A stretch of 64,000 bases of DNA, from contig NZ_APHJ01000040.1 of NCBI RefSeq assembly GCF_000403785.1, forward strand, positions 62,001 through 126,000, in the 5' to 3' direction. Below are positions 21,901 through 29,996 of the stretch, piece after piece. This stretch comes from Gillisia sp. CAL575 (GTDB lineage Bacteria > Bacteroidota > Bacteroidia > Flavobacteriales > Flavobacteriaceae). The position numbers and the translations under genes are program-made. Numbering within the stretch: the first letter of the stretch is position 1; the number at the start of each line of letters is the position of its first letter. The notes under the pieces were generated by a model, which worked only from the letters and a program-made list of their open reading frames with translations, had not been told where the DNA came from and made no database searches.

Positions 21901-22178
21901 ATGCTAGAGACGCTAACAAAGGTCACGTTTATGACGCATCTTTTGTTAAGTTAAGAGAAGCAGGACTTACTTATAATTTCGGAGAAAAAGTTCTTGACGC
22001 TATTCCATTCACAAATGCATCTATCTCTTTAACTGGAAGAAATCTTTGGATTATCCACAAAAATATTCCTTACTCCGATCCTGAAGCAGGACTTAGTTCA
22101 GGAAATGTTCAAGGATATCAATCTGGAGCTTATCCAACAGCAAGAGAAATTGGAGCTAGTGTGAAATTTAACTTTTAA
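18960..22178 (+). CDS. SusC/RagA-family TonB-dependent outer-membrane transporter (copy 1)
   Basis: This beta-barrel imports a ligand handed over by its SusD partner, powered by TonB. The 1072 residues have a signal peptide (about 1-22, cleaved before QQSV), a carboxypeptidase-regulatory-like domain (26-105, VTGNVTDEDGLPLPGVNILV), the plug (about 105-250, ending ANGVVIIETKRG) and the barrel, closing in a terminal Phe. Residues 297-306, DVDGDGNLDE, look like a calcium-binding loop. susD follows after 11 bases. No glycoside hydrolase, sulfatase or regulator lies nearby, so the ligand cannot be inferred. Confidence 0.93.
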   Translation: MKAKFSSILTLLLAFVVQITFAQQQSVTGNVTDEDGLPLPGVNILVKGTSTGTQSDFDGNYAISASQGDVLVFSFIGLVKTEKTVGTSNTVSVVMKSDASQLDEVVVTALGIKREKKSLGYATQEVDGSAVSDVPTSNFMNSLSGKVAGLNIKSSGTIGGSSNVVIRGSASITGNNQALFVVDGTPISNANTNGSNQQAGRGGYDYGNAAADINPNNIASINVLKGAAATALYGARAANGVVIIETKRGNKGKGIGVSVSSSLMISNIDSETLPVYQNEYGAGYGAYYESEDGYFNLFDVDGDGNLDETTPFTEDASFGAKFDPNRDIYQWNSIYPSLTDTYLQATPWVAAKNTPNDIWETGYTAINSVALDGGSDTGSFRLSASNLTQQGNLPNSEIKRNTITFSATQDLTEKFTAGTNVTFTKTDGKGRYGTGYSSGNPMQQFRQWFQTNVDIYEQRDAYFATGENITWNPNGPDNLSPIYSDNPYWTRYENYETDTRSRYFGNLNLNYEINDIFSVVGRFSFDTYDELQEERINVGSADVASYSRFNNRVAEYNYDLILNFNKDITEDLNLDGNIGGNLRRNQRNFIQAATNGGLNAPGFYALSNSAGPLLAPTEVEYTSMVDGVYARAGLGFQNTYYLEGTIRRDRSSTLPIDNNTFYYPSISTSIILSNLFDASWLNFAKFRANYAEVGNDTSPYNVFNTYFVNPGFAGSGSASNGSSLKNLDLKAETSKSYEVGLEANFLDKRIGLDLSYYRTRTYDQITPVPVSNSTGFNTKLLNAGTVENKGLEVLLNLNPIRSEDFNWNMTINWAKNESEVIELTDGIDNLELASLQGGISINAAPGQPYGAIRGTDYIYDDNGNKVVGSTGYYLRTGTSNEIIGNIQPDWTGGVSNTFQYKNLSLNFLIDVQQGGDIFSLDTWYGFATGMYDRSVGNNELGNPIRNTIANGGGVILPGVTADGQPNTVRARTDYYANPYGYARDANKGHVYDASFVKLREAGLTYNFGEKVLDAIPFTNASISLTGRNLWIIHKNIPYSDPEAGLSSGNVQGYQSGAYPTAREIGASVKFNF
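18987..19028 (+). repeat. Two tandem inverted repeats in the 5' coding part of susC copy 1
   Basis: The first is ACGCTA-TTAC-TAGCGT (18987-19002). The second is TTGTGCAAA-TAACG-TTTGCACAA (19006-19028), a perfect 9-base stem with a 5-base loop. They lie 28-69 bases into the gene, over the signal-peptide codons. Equivalent hairpins occur at 24340-24381 in the second susC. Confidence 0.6.
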
Positions 22179-22189
22179 TTAAAGAAAAA

Positions 22190-23656
22190 ATGAAAAAATA
22201 CATTTTAACAATTATTGCTCTCGCATCACTATGGTCCTGCCAGACAGACGAGCAATATGAAGATTATAACAGGGACCCTAAAAACCCGACAGAAGTAAAA
22301 GCAGATTTTTTATTTACTGCAGCTACTGTTAGTTTAGGTGACCAAATGGCAAGTGCCAATGTTAACAACAACATCTTTAGATTTGTTTCTCAATATTGGA
22401 CCTCAACTACTTATTTAGATGAGCCTAACTATGATTTAAATAATCGTGGAATTTCAGACAGTCAATGGAATGAACTTTACAGAGATGTTCTTTTTGATAT
22501 TAAAGATGCAAAAAATTTAGTTCAGGCAGATGTAGAATTATCTGAAGGTGAAAAAACTGCTAGATTAGCTCAATTAGAAGTAGTTGAAGTTTACGCATGG
22601 CAAGTTTTAGTGGATACCTTTGGAGATGTTCCTTATTCTGAAGCTTTAAATGCAACAGATTTTCCTCAACCTAAATTTGATGACGCTGCAACTATATATG
22701 CTGACTTAATTTCTAGATTAACTGCAGTAAATTCTGATTTCCAAGCTGGAAGTGGATTTACATCTGCTGATGTTGTTTACGGCGGAGATATGGACAGTTG
22801 GGCAAAATTCTCTAACTCTCTTCTTTTAAGATTAGGGATGAGATTATCTGATGTTAATCCAAGTCTTGCACAATCTACAGCTGAAACTGCTGTGACTAAC
22901 GGAGTATTCATGTCTAACGGAGATAATGCTACAATTGCTTACCAAAGTACAAACCCGAACACGAACCCATTGTGGAGTGATCTTGTGGAAAGCGGAAGAT
23001 CTGATTATGTTCCTGCTAATACTTTAGTAGATATCATGAATGAACTTGAAGATCCAAGAAGATCTGTGTACTTTGATGATAATGTAGCTCCTTATATTGG
23101 TGGAGTTTATGGTGGAAGTAATTCTTACCCTTCTTACTCTCATGTTGGACAAGCATTTTTAGATCCAACTTTACCTGGTATTCTTTTAGATTATTCAGAA
23201 GTTGAATTTCATTTAGCTGAAGCTGCTCAAAGAACTTACGGTGTAACTGGAAGTGCTGAAGATCATTATAATGCTGCAATCACTGCGTCAATTAACTATT
23301 GGGGTGGATCTGATGCTGATGCTACAGCTTATTTAGCACAAGCTGATGTGGCTTATGACGAAGCTAACTGGGAAGAGCAATTAGGAACGCAGTTCTGGAT
23401 AGCTATGTATGACAATTCTATCATGGGATGGAACGTTTGGAGAAAATTTGATACTCCAGTGTTAAATTTACCTGAGGATACTGGTAACTTTGTACCATTA
23501 AGATATACATATCCTATTGGTGAGCAAAACTTGAACTTAACTAACTATGAAGCAGCATCTGCAGCTATAGGTGGTGATGATCAACAAACTCCTCTCTTTT
23601 GGGATATAACTTTTCCAGATCAATCAACGTACCCTGGAGGACCAGCAGAAGAATAA
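22190..23656 (+). CDS. SusD/RagB-family surface lipoprotein (copy 1)
   Basis: SusD-like proteins form the lid over a SusC barrel and capture its ligand at the cell surface. The 488 residues begin with a lipoprotein signal whose lipobox ends at Cys17 (SLWSC). The body is alpha-helical with TPR-like parts, including YAWQVLVDTFGDVPYSEALN near residue 135, typical of the SusD/RagB group. It resembles the SusD-like_2 branch common in marine Flavobacteriia. It is co-transcribed with the preceding susC and followed by a strong terminator. Confidence 0.9.
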   Translation: MKKYILTIIALASLWSCQTDEQYEDYNRDPKNPTEVKADFLFTAATVSLGDQMASANVNNNIFRFVSQYWTSTTYLDEPNYDLNNRGISDSQWNELYRDVLFDIKDAKNLVQADVELSEGEKTARLAQLEVVEVYAWQVLVDTFGDVPYSEALNATDFPQPKFDDAATIYADLISRLTAVNSDFQAGSGFTSADVVYGGDMDSWAKFSNSLLLRLGMRLSDVNPSLAQSTAETAVTNGVFMSNGDNATIAYQSTNPNTNPLWSDLVESGRSDYVPANTLVDIMNELEDPRRSVYFDDNVAPYIGGVYGGSNSYPSYSHVGQAFLDPTLPGILLDYSEVEFHLAEAAQRTYGVTGSAEDHYNAAITASINYWGGSDADATAYLAQADVAYDEANWEEQLGTQFWIAMYDNSIMGWNVWRKFDTPVLNLPEDTGNFVPLRYTYPIGEQNLNLTNYEAASAAIGGDDQQTPLFWDITFPDQSTYPGGPAEE

Positions 23657-23677
23657 TTAAATCACTTTATATTATTT

Positions 23678-23706
23678 AAAAGCTGCCCAATTGGGCAGCT
23701 TTTTTT
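23678..23706 (+). terminator. Terminator after the first susCD pair
   Basis: A 13-base perfect palindrome (AAAAGCTGCCCAA joined to TTGGGCAGCTTTT) ends in a run of T residues 22 bases past the susD stop. It separates the first pair from the rlmB remnant and the second pair. Confidence 0.9.
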
Positions 23707-23734
23707 ATTTACAAGATTTAAGAAAAATATATCG

Positions 23735-23820
23735 GCACCTATGGAAGACACTACTACAATTTATGAGATAGGAATTGTAAATGAAGCTATACAAAACGAA
23801 CAAAATATTTAATAAGTTCT
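23735..23820 (+). pseudogene. Decayed copy of the 5' end of rlmB
   Basis: From 23735 the sequence matches the start of the intact rlmB at 29244 onward: 28 consecutive identical bases spanning the six before the ATG and codons 1-7, then a weaker match to about 23820. Read from ATG 23741 it gives MEDTTTIYEIGIVNEAIQNE and stops after 23 codons (23810-23812), against MEDTTTIFGIRTVIEAIQSE in RlmB. The promoter -7 box of rlmB (TATCTTTG) is degraded here to TATATCGG. It marks an old end of rlmB next to the first susCD pair. The rest of 23821-24250 is AT-rich with no gene seen. Confidence 0.85.
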
Positions 23821-24253
23821 TAGCTAAAAAAAACCTTGATAACATAAATATTTTTTATGATATGTGCCGAACTGAATTAAAGATAGATCTACATATTAAA
23901 TAAAACTGCTTTATTTAAGGACTCTAAATTAATTCTTACTAATTAAGTTTTATGGGCAGTTACATAAATTAATAATAATTGAGATTTGCTATATACTCCA
24001 CTATTCTTAAAAAATAATTAATTATTGCATGAATTGTAAAAATTTAAATAATTTAATTACCACATTTATATACCTAGCAACACTTCCAATTAAATGACAA
24101 GCCTTCCTCTCTAATAATTTTAAGCTAATTATATAAATCCGAATTCTAATGCGGATAGCCTGAGTTATAAACAAGTTTAAGAGGTATTTACAAGGGTAAT
24201 TGTTAGAATCAATCTTAAATCATTAAAAGATCCTAAAATTATATTTAGAATTA

Positions 24254-24289
24254 TTTGTTTTATAACTAATCTTTTATCAAATTTAATGC
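24254..24289 (+). promoter_or_regulatory. Probable promoter region of the second susC
   Basis: A TTTG at 24254-24257 is followed by the stretch TTATCAAATTTAATG, which aligns with TTATCACTTTTGGCG before the first susC. The -7 match is poor, so the assignment rests on the alignment of the two leaders. Confidence 0.3.
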
Positions 24290-24302
24290 GGCTAATTCAA
24301 AT
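24290..24302 (+). promoter_or_regulatory. Conserved leader box before susC (copy 2)
   Basis: GGCTAATTCAAAT, identical to 18937-18949, ends 10 bases before the ATG of the second susC. Flanking sequence is much less similar than the box. Confidence 0.5.
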
Positions 24303-24312
24303 AAACTAAAAT

Positions 24313-27300
24313 ATGAAATCAAATTTTACGCGATTTATGACGCTTTTACTAGCGTTGATTGTGCAAATGACATTTGCACAAGAACAAACGGTGACCGGTA
24401 TGGTAACCGATGAAAATGGACTACCTCTACCTGGGGTTAATGTCCTTGTAAAGGCAGGAACAAGAGGTACTCAAACCGATTTTGATGGAAATTACTCTAT
24501 TCAAGCATTTCAGGAAGATGTATTGGTCTTTTCGTTTATTGGTTTGCTAAAGGCAGAATATCCCGTAGGAAATCGACGAACTATCAATGTAACTTTAAGT
24601 CCTGATGGCGCTACTTTAGATGAAGTAGTTGTAACGGCACTTGGGGTAAAAAGCACTCCTCGCTCAGTTAGTTATGCAGTTGAAAATGTTAGTGCAGAGG
24701 ATATTGAAAATACAGGGGAAACAAACCTTGTGAACTCTTTGGCTTCTAAAGCTGCAGGTGTTAGTGTAGTAAGCGCTTCAGGATCTGTAGGTGCGTCCTC
24801 CAACATAAGAATTAGAGGTAATACTTCTATAGGAAGATCCAATAGTCCTTTATTTATAGTTGACGGAGTTCCAATTGATAACTCATCAACAGGTAACGAT
24901 ACTGGTGGAGCAGATAACTCCAACAGGGCAATCGATATAAATCAAAATGACATTGCTTCTATCGATGTATTAAAAGGTACTGCTGCACAAACTTTATATG
25001 GTTTAAGAGCTGCAAATGGAGTTATAATTATTACAACAAAAAAAGGTCAAACCGGCGCTCCAAGCGTTTCAGTTTCTTCTTCATTACAATTTAGTGAAGT
25101 AAACCAATTACCAGATTTACAAAGGGAGTTCGCTCAAGGTAGACCAGTTGGGGGAGTACCTACTTACCGTGGTCCAGAAACCCGCGAAGGTTTTAGTTGG
25201 GGCCCACGTATCTCTTCGTTAGAATATGACGGAGATGATAGTTACCCATATAGTAATTTTGGTAGGTTGGTACCACAAGGTGAGGGAAATGGTATGGCTG
25301 CCAATTCATACGATCACTATGACTTCTTTGTGACTGGTGTTCTAGATGACCAAAACGTTTCAGTACGTGGAGGTTCAGAAAAAATAAAGTATTTTCTTTC
25401 CGGCGGGAAACTTCATCAAACAGGAATTGCCCCAACAGAAGAATTTGATAGACGCTCATTTAGAGCAGATTTAAGCGCTCAACTTAGAGAAGATTTTGAG
25501 ATTTCTGCAAGTGGAACTTATGTTACTTCAGGTGGGCGTAGAGTCCAAAGAGGATCTAATGTTTCGGGTATTATGTTAGGGCTTTTAAGATCTACACCTA
25601 CTTTTGATAATGGGAATGGTCTAGCAGGTCGTCTTGCAGCTGCCACTCCAAGCACTTATCAATTGGAAGATGGAAGCCAGAGAAGTTACCGTGCCGGAGT
25701 TTATGACAACCCATATTGGACAGTAGCAAAAAACCCTTCTACAGATGATGTTAAGCGTTTCATTGGAAGATTATCGTTCGATTATAAACCATTAGATTGG
25801 GCAACAATAAGAGGAACTCTGGCTTATGATCAATTTTCTGATGTTAGAAAAGCAGGAGTTGATATTAATTCAGCTGGAAATCCTCAAGGTCAAGTAACAG
25901 ATCTTACTCTTTTTAGTGAAGACATCAATTCACAACTTTTATTCTTAGTGGATAAAAATATTTCAGACAATATAACCTTTAATAGTGTAATTGGATACGA
26001 CGGTTTCACAACACAAAGTTTAACAAGAGAGTCTATTGGTAATGGTCTAACAATTCCAGGTTTTTACCATGTATCTAACACTGCAAGTCAAGCGGTTGCT
26101 GAGGGTGTATCAAGGAAAAAATTAGATGCAGTTTTAGCTGATGCCAAATTTGGTTTTAATGACACTTTCTTTATAAATGGTGCAATTAGAAATGACTGGT
26201 CTTCCACTTTACCTGATGACAATAATGATTTTTTATCTTATAGTGCTGGGGGTGCAATTGTGTTTTCAGAATTTGTGGATAATTTAGGGTTCTTTAGTTA
26301 TGGTAAACTGCGTGGTTCATATGGTAAAACTGGTAATGACGCTCCTATATTTGCTACGACAACCTATTATAATGCTGCACTTTCCGGAGGGGACGGTTTT
26401 ATTGATGGTAACCAATTTCCTATATTTTCAACCGTTGCATTCGAGAGAGATTCACAATTAGGGAACCCAGATATTCGTCCTGAAGTTACCAAAGAATTTG
26501 AAGTTGGAGCCGAACTTAGGTTTTGGGATTCGAGATTTAGAGTAGATGTTACATATTACGAAAAAGAGACTACAGATCAGATTATATCTGTAGACCAACC
26601 GGCAGTAACTGGATTCACATCGCGTGTAATAAATGCTGGGGTCATTTCTAACAAAGGTTGGGAAGTTTTAGGATTTCTAAATCCTATTAAGACAGAAAAT
26701 TTCAATTGGAACATAGATGTTAACTGGACTACTTACGAAAATGTTGTTGAAGAATTAACAGAAAATGTTGAATCTATAACCTTAGCAGGATTTACCTCAA
26801 CTTCTTCCAGAGTTATTGCAGGAGAACCTTATGGTGTAATTTTTGGCTCTAAATTCGCCAGAAATGATGAAGGACAGGTTCTTATTGGAGATAATGGATT
26901 CCCTGTTTTGGATACTGAAGATGGAGTTGTAGGAGATCCTACCCCAGACTGGACGATGGGTATAAGAAACACATTCTCTTATAAAGCTTTTTCCGTATCT
27001 GCACTTTTAGATATTAGACAAGGTGGTGATGTATGGTGTGGTACATGTGGTATTATAGATTACTTTGGTACCTCTCAAAAAACTGCGGATCAAAGAGAAA
27101 TTACAGATTTTGTTTTTGAAGGCGTTAACGAAAACTCAGGAGCACAGAATACTACCGAAGTTGCTTTAGCAAATCCTGAAACTGGTATAAATTCTTTTTA
27201 CTGGACACGTTATGCTTTTGGTGGAGTTTCTGAAGATAACATTTTTGATTCATCTTGGGTAAGACTAAGAGAAGCTTCTATTTCTTATAGTTTACCGGGT

Positions 27301-27492
27301 TCTTTATTGGATGCCACCTTTTTAACATCAGGTTCAATTACCGCTTCAGGTAGGAACTTATTTTTAATTACCGACTATCCAGGTATAGATCCTGAAACAA
27401 ATCTTACAGGTTCAAGTAATGGTATTGGTTTGGACTATTTTAACCAGCCTAATACTAAGAGTTATGCTTTAACAGTAAAACTTAATTTTTAA
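24313..27492 (+). CDS. SusC/RagA-family TonB-dependent outer-membrane transporter (copy 2)
   Basis: Same family and layout as the first susC: signal peptide (1-22, LLLALIVQMTFAQ), carboxypeptidase-regulatory-like domain (26-105), plug ending ANGVIIITTKKG near residue 240, then the barrel, 1059 residues in all. The N-terminal third is clearly paralogous to copy 1, while the barrel differs widely, so the ligand is probably different. A CGTC motif in GGDVWCGTCGIIDYFGTS (about residue 905) could form a disulfide. susD follows after 11 bases. No degradative enzymes lie nearby. Confidence 0.93.
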   Translation: MKSNFTRFMTLLLALIVQMTFAQEQTVTGMVTDENGLPLPGVNVLVKAGTRGTQTDFDGNYSIQAFQEDVLVFSFIGLLKAEYPVGNRRTINVTLSPDGATLDEVVVTALGVKSTPRSVSYAVENVSAEDIENTGETNLVNSLASKAAGVSVVSASGSVGASSNIRIRGNTSIGRSNSPLFIVDGVPIDNSSTGNDTGGADNSNRAIDINQNDIASIDVLKGTAAQTLYGLRAANGVIIITTKKGQTGAPSVSVSSSLQFSEVNQLPDLQREFAQGRPVGGVPTYRGPETREGFSWGPRISSLEYDGDDSYPYSNFGRLVPQGEGNGMAANSYDHYDFFVTGVLDDQNVSVRGGSEKIKYFLSGGKLHQTGIAPTEEFDRRSFRADLSAQLREDFEISASGTYVTSGGRRVQRGSNVSGIMLGLLRSTPTFDNGNGLAGRLAAATPSTYQLEDGSQRSYRAGVYDNPYWTVAKNPSTDDVKRFIGRLSFDYKPLDWATIRGTLAYDQFSDVRKAGVDINSAGNPQGQVTDLTLFSEDINSQLLFLVDKNISDNITFNSVIGYDGFTTQSLTRESIGNGLTIPGFYHVSNTASQAVAEGVSRKKLDAVLADAKFGFNDTFFINGAIRNDWSSTLPDDNNDFLSYSAGGAIVFSEFVDNLGFFSYGKLRGSYGKTGNDAPIFATTTYYNAALSGGDGFIDGNQFPIFSTVAFERDSQLGNPDIRPEVTKEFEVGAELRFWDSRFRVDVTYYEKETTDQIISVDQPAVTGFTSRVINAGVISNKGWEVLGFLNPIKTENFNWNIDVNWTTYENVVEELTENVESITLAGFTSTSSRVIAGEPYGVIFGSKFARNDEGQVLIGDNGFPVLDTEDGVVGDPTPDWTMGIRNTFSYKAFSVSALLDIRQGGDVWCGTCGIIDYFGTSQKTADQREITDFVFEGVNENSGAQNTTEVALANPETGINSFYWTRYAFGGVSEDNIFDSSWVRLREASISYSLPGSLLDATFLTSGSITASGRNLFLITDYPGIDPETNLTGSSNGIGLDYFNQPNTKSYALTVKLNF
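24340..24381 (+). repeat. Two tandem inverted repeats in the 5' coding part of susC copy 2
   Basis: The first is ACGCT-TTTACT-AGCGT (24340-24355). The second is TTGTGCAAA-TGACA-TTTGCACAA (24359-24381), with the same 9-base stem as in copy 1 and a changed loop. They occupy the same codons and nearly the same distance from the ATG as in the first susC. Confidence 0.6.
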
Positions 27493-27503
27493 AATAAACT
27501 AAA

Positions 27504-28880
27504 ATGAAAAGCAAAAACATATTTAAGATTTTACTAACAGTATTTTTCAGTTTTGCTGTTATGATCTCCTGTGACTACGATGATGTCAACCAGGATCCCA
27601 CAAGGCCAGGTGGAGATAGTGTACCACTTGTAGCAATAGTGCCTGCAATGCAAACTCAAACTCACCGGAATATAGATGCCGTACTTGGCAGGTATGCAGG
27701 AATTATCATGCAGCAATGGCAAGGTTTTGACGCTCAGCAATTAAATTATACCTCTTATGTTATCGGGGAAAATGATACAGACAATCCATGGGATTTCGGA
27801 TTGTATACTGGATCTATGAGAGATGCAAACGATATAATTGAAAGAGCAACCAATACAGAAGCGTTTAACACCCGGGGCGTAGCTAAAATATATATGGCAA
27901 TCAACTTGGGGCTTGCTACTAATGTTTGGGGGGACGTTCCTTATTCGGAAGCTTTTTTAGGTAAAGAGAACTTATCTCCTAAATATGATGATCAGGAAGA
28001 ACTTTATGGTGTACTTCAAACACTTTTATCTGAAGCCATAGACGATCTTAATGCCGAAGATCCTGCAGGCATCCAAGGTGATTTAATAGGTGGTTCTAAC
28101 GACCAATGGATCGCTGCTGCACATTCTCTAAAAGCGAGATTTTATATTCAACAAACCAGTGTAAATTCAAATGCTGCACAGTTAGCCTTAGACGAACTAG
28201 CCATGGCGGTATCCAGCAATGACGGACAATTGAACTTTCAATTTGAAAATACCCAAAATGGTGGGCATCCCTTAGCTTTGTTTGGTTTCCAAAGACCAAG
28301 CACTATGATTATTGATGACTATTTTGCAAATTTAATGATGGATGATCCACGTATGGACAAATACATGTATGAGGATGAAGGTAACTTTTTCTACTTTGAT
28401 GGAGATAACTCTAATCTTTTCTGGGCACAATTAGATAGTCCCAATCCGGTGATCAGTTATTCAGAAACTAAGTTTATTGAAGCAGAAGCTTTAGCAAGAA
28501 CCGGTGGGGATGGAACAGAGGCTTTAGAAGAAGCGATAAGAGCTAACATGTCCTATTTAGGCATTGCTTCAACTGAAATTGAGGACTATCTCAGCAGCTT
28601 ACCTGCTACTAATATTCAAACTATCATTATTGAAAAATATAAAGCCATGTATGGACAAAATCCAATGCAAGTATGGAATGATTATAGAAGAACAGGATTT
28701 CCAGATATAGTTCCAAACGCGAACGGAGCAAATGCATTCGATCCTTCAGGTATTGTACCTAGAAGATTGCTTTATCCAATCTCTGAACGTCTTTCAAATC
28801 CGATTGAATACGAAGCAGCTATTAACGCTCAAGGAGGTCACTTATTAGATGATGATATTTGGGTTTTTCCTTTGAATTAA
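27504..28880 (+). CDS. SusD/RagB-family surface lipoprotein (copy 2)
   Basis: Surface ligand-binding partner of the second SusC. The 458 residues have a lipoprotein signal ending at Cys23 (AVMISC) followed by DYDDVNQDPTRPGG, an N-terminal pattern typical of SusD-like_2 proteins, and NVWGDVPYSEAFLGKENLSP in the body. It differs strongly from the first SusD outside these motifs. A strong terminator follows. Confidence 0.9.
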   Translation: MKSKNIFKILLTVFFSFAVMISCDYDDVNQDPTRPGGDSVPLVAIVPAMQTQTHRNIDAVLGRYAGIIMQQWQGFDAQQLNYTSYVIGENDTDNPWDFGLYTGSMRDANDIIERATNTEAFNTRGVAKIYMAINLGLATNVWGDVPYSEAFLGKENLSPKYDDQEELYGVLQTLLSEAIDDLNAEDPAGIQGDLIGGSNDQWIAAAHSLKARFYIQQTSVNSNAAQLALDELAMAVSSNDGQLNFQFENTQNGGHPLALFGFQRPSTMIIDDYFANLMMDDPRMDKYMYEDEGNFFYFDGDNSNLFWAQLDSPNPVISYSETKFIEAEALARTGGDGTEALEEAIRANMSYLGIASTEIEDYLSSLPATNIQTIIIEKYKAMYGQNPMQVWNDYRRTGFPDIVPNANGANAFDPSGIVPRRLLYPISERLSNPIEYEAAINAQGGHLLDDDIWVFPLN

Positions 28881-28910
28881 TCTCAATAATACAGCAAATT
28901 TGTTTTAAAG

Positions 28911-28942
28911 AAACCCGTGATATTTCACGGGTTTTTTTTTTT
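28911..28942 (+). terminator. Terminator after the second susCD pair
   Basis: A 10-base stem (AAACCCGTGA at 28911-28920, TCACGGGTTT at 28925-28934) with loop TATT is followed by a T run to 28942. The rest of the gap, 28943-29236, shows no gene. Confidence 0.9.
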
Positions 28943-29236
28943 AGAAACATTTATATCTAAAAATTTACTTCGTGTTTAAGAAAAGGATTTATATTTTTTT
29001 TATTAAGAATAGATAACATTACTGATATAATCCTTTAAGAGAAGGGACCAAAAGTTACAGAAGTTAATCAAACATCCTCAGCGCAGCAAACTAGAAATAT
29101 TGTCTAATAATAGATAAGTTAAATCGTATTCACTGAAACCCTTTTATTTCTTTATTGCAATTGCTCTACTTCCTGATGATTTTTTTTTGATTCTTTATTT
29201 GTTTTACTCAAGTGCTTTTTTTGTCTTAGCAAAGTT

Positions 29237-29244
29237 TATCTTTG
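29237..29244 (+). promoter_or_regulatory. -7 promoter element of rlmB, probably leaderless
   Basis: TATCTTTG matches the Bacteroidota -7 box fully and ends only 5 bases before the ATG at 29250. The transcript would start at or next to the ATG. A clear -33 TTTG at the right distance is not seen. Confidence 0.55.
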
Positions 29245-29249
29245 CACCT

Positions 29250-29987
29250 ATGGAAGACACTACTACAATTTTTGGAATAAGAACTGTTATTGAAGCTATA
29301 CAAAGCGAAAAGAATATAGATAAGATTTATATTCAGAAAGGACTTAATAATCCATTATTTCAGGAGTTATTATCAGTTATTGGTAGAAAGGGATTTAATA
29401 TCTCTTACGTTCCTGTAGAAAAACTTCAAAAACTTACTCAAGGAAATCACCAAGGCGTTGTAGCCAAAATATCTCCTATAGAATTTCCAGATATGGAGGA
29501 AGTTGTACAACGAGTATTAGAAAACACTACTGCCACTCCCCTATTTTTACTTTTAGATCAGATCACAGATGCCAGAAACTTTGGTGCGATCATTAGAACT
29601 GCGGAATGTTGTGGAGTTCACGCAATCATTATTCAAGACAAAGGTGGAGCACCAGTAAATGCAGATACTGTAAAAACTTCAGCTGGAGCGGTATTTAATA
29701 TACCTATATGTAAAGTGAATCATATTAAAGATGCTATTTACTACCTGCAAGGCTCTGGCGTGAATGTAGTAGCCGCAACAGAGAAAAGCGATCAATCCAT
29801 TTACGAAACAGAACTAAATAAACCCACTGCCTTAGTAATGGGTAGTGAAGGGAGAGGAATTAACCCCTCTGTTCTCAAGATCGTAAACGATAAAGCAAAA
29901 TTACCTATGTTTGGAAGCATTGGTTCTTTAAATGTATCTGTAGCTTGTGGTGCTTTTTTATATGAAATCGTTAGACAACGTTCATAA
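29250..29987 (+). CDS. rlmB: 23S rRNA 2'-O-ribose methyltransferase, SpoU/TrmH family (RlmB-like)
   Basis: SpoU-family enzymes of this type methylate a 23S rRNA ribose (G2251 in E. coli) with SAM. The 245 residues have the small N-terminal substrate-binding domain (1-75) and a knotted SPOUT domain with motif 1 DQITDARNFGAIIRTAE, motif 2 LVMGSEGRGI and motif 3 IGSLNVSVACGAFLYEI. Start 29250 is chosen over an upstream in-frame start because MEDTTTIFG is the family-like N-terminus and the -7 box overlaps the longer form. A decayed copy of its 5' end lies at 23735. Confidence 0.92.
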   Translation: MEDTTTIFGIRTVIEAIQSEKNIDKIYIQKGLNNPLFQELLSVIGRKGFNISYVPVEKLQKLTQGNHQGVVAKISPIEFPDMEEVVQRVLENTTATPLFLLLDQITDARNFGAIIRTAECCGVHAIIIQDKGGAPVNADTVKTSAGAVFNIPICKVNHIKDAIYYLQGSGVNVVAATEKSDQSIYETELNKPTALVMGSEGRGINPSVLKIVNDKAKLPMFGSIGSLNVSVACGAFLYEIVRQRS

Positions 29988-29996
29988 GGCTAATTT

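Noticed and set aside
23821-24250. Possible insertion-sequence remnant in the gap between the susCD pairs
   Set aside because: No transposase fragment or terminal inverted repeats were found; the only recognisable content is the rlmB fragment upstream.
18960-28880. Polysaccharide utilisation locus
   Set aside because: There are two susCD pairs but no glycoside hydrolases, lyases, sulfatases or regulators, so substrate use cannot be claimed.
29187-29249. Hydrophobic N-terminal extension of rlmB that looks like a signal peptide
   Set aside because: RlmB is cytoplasmic, the region contains the -7 promoter box, and the conserved protein begins at 29250.
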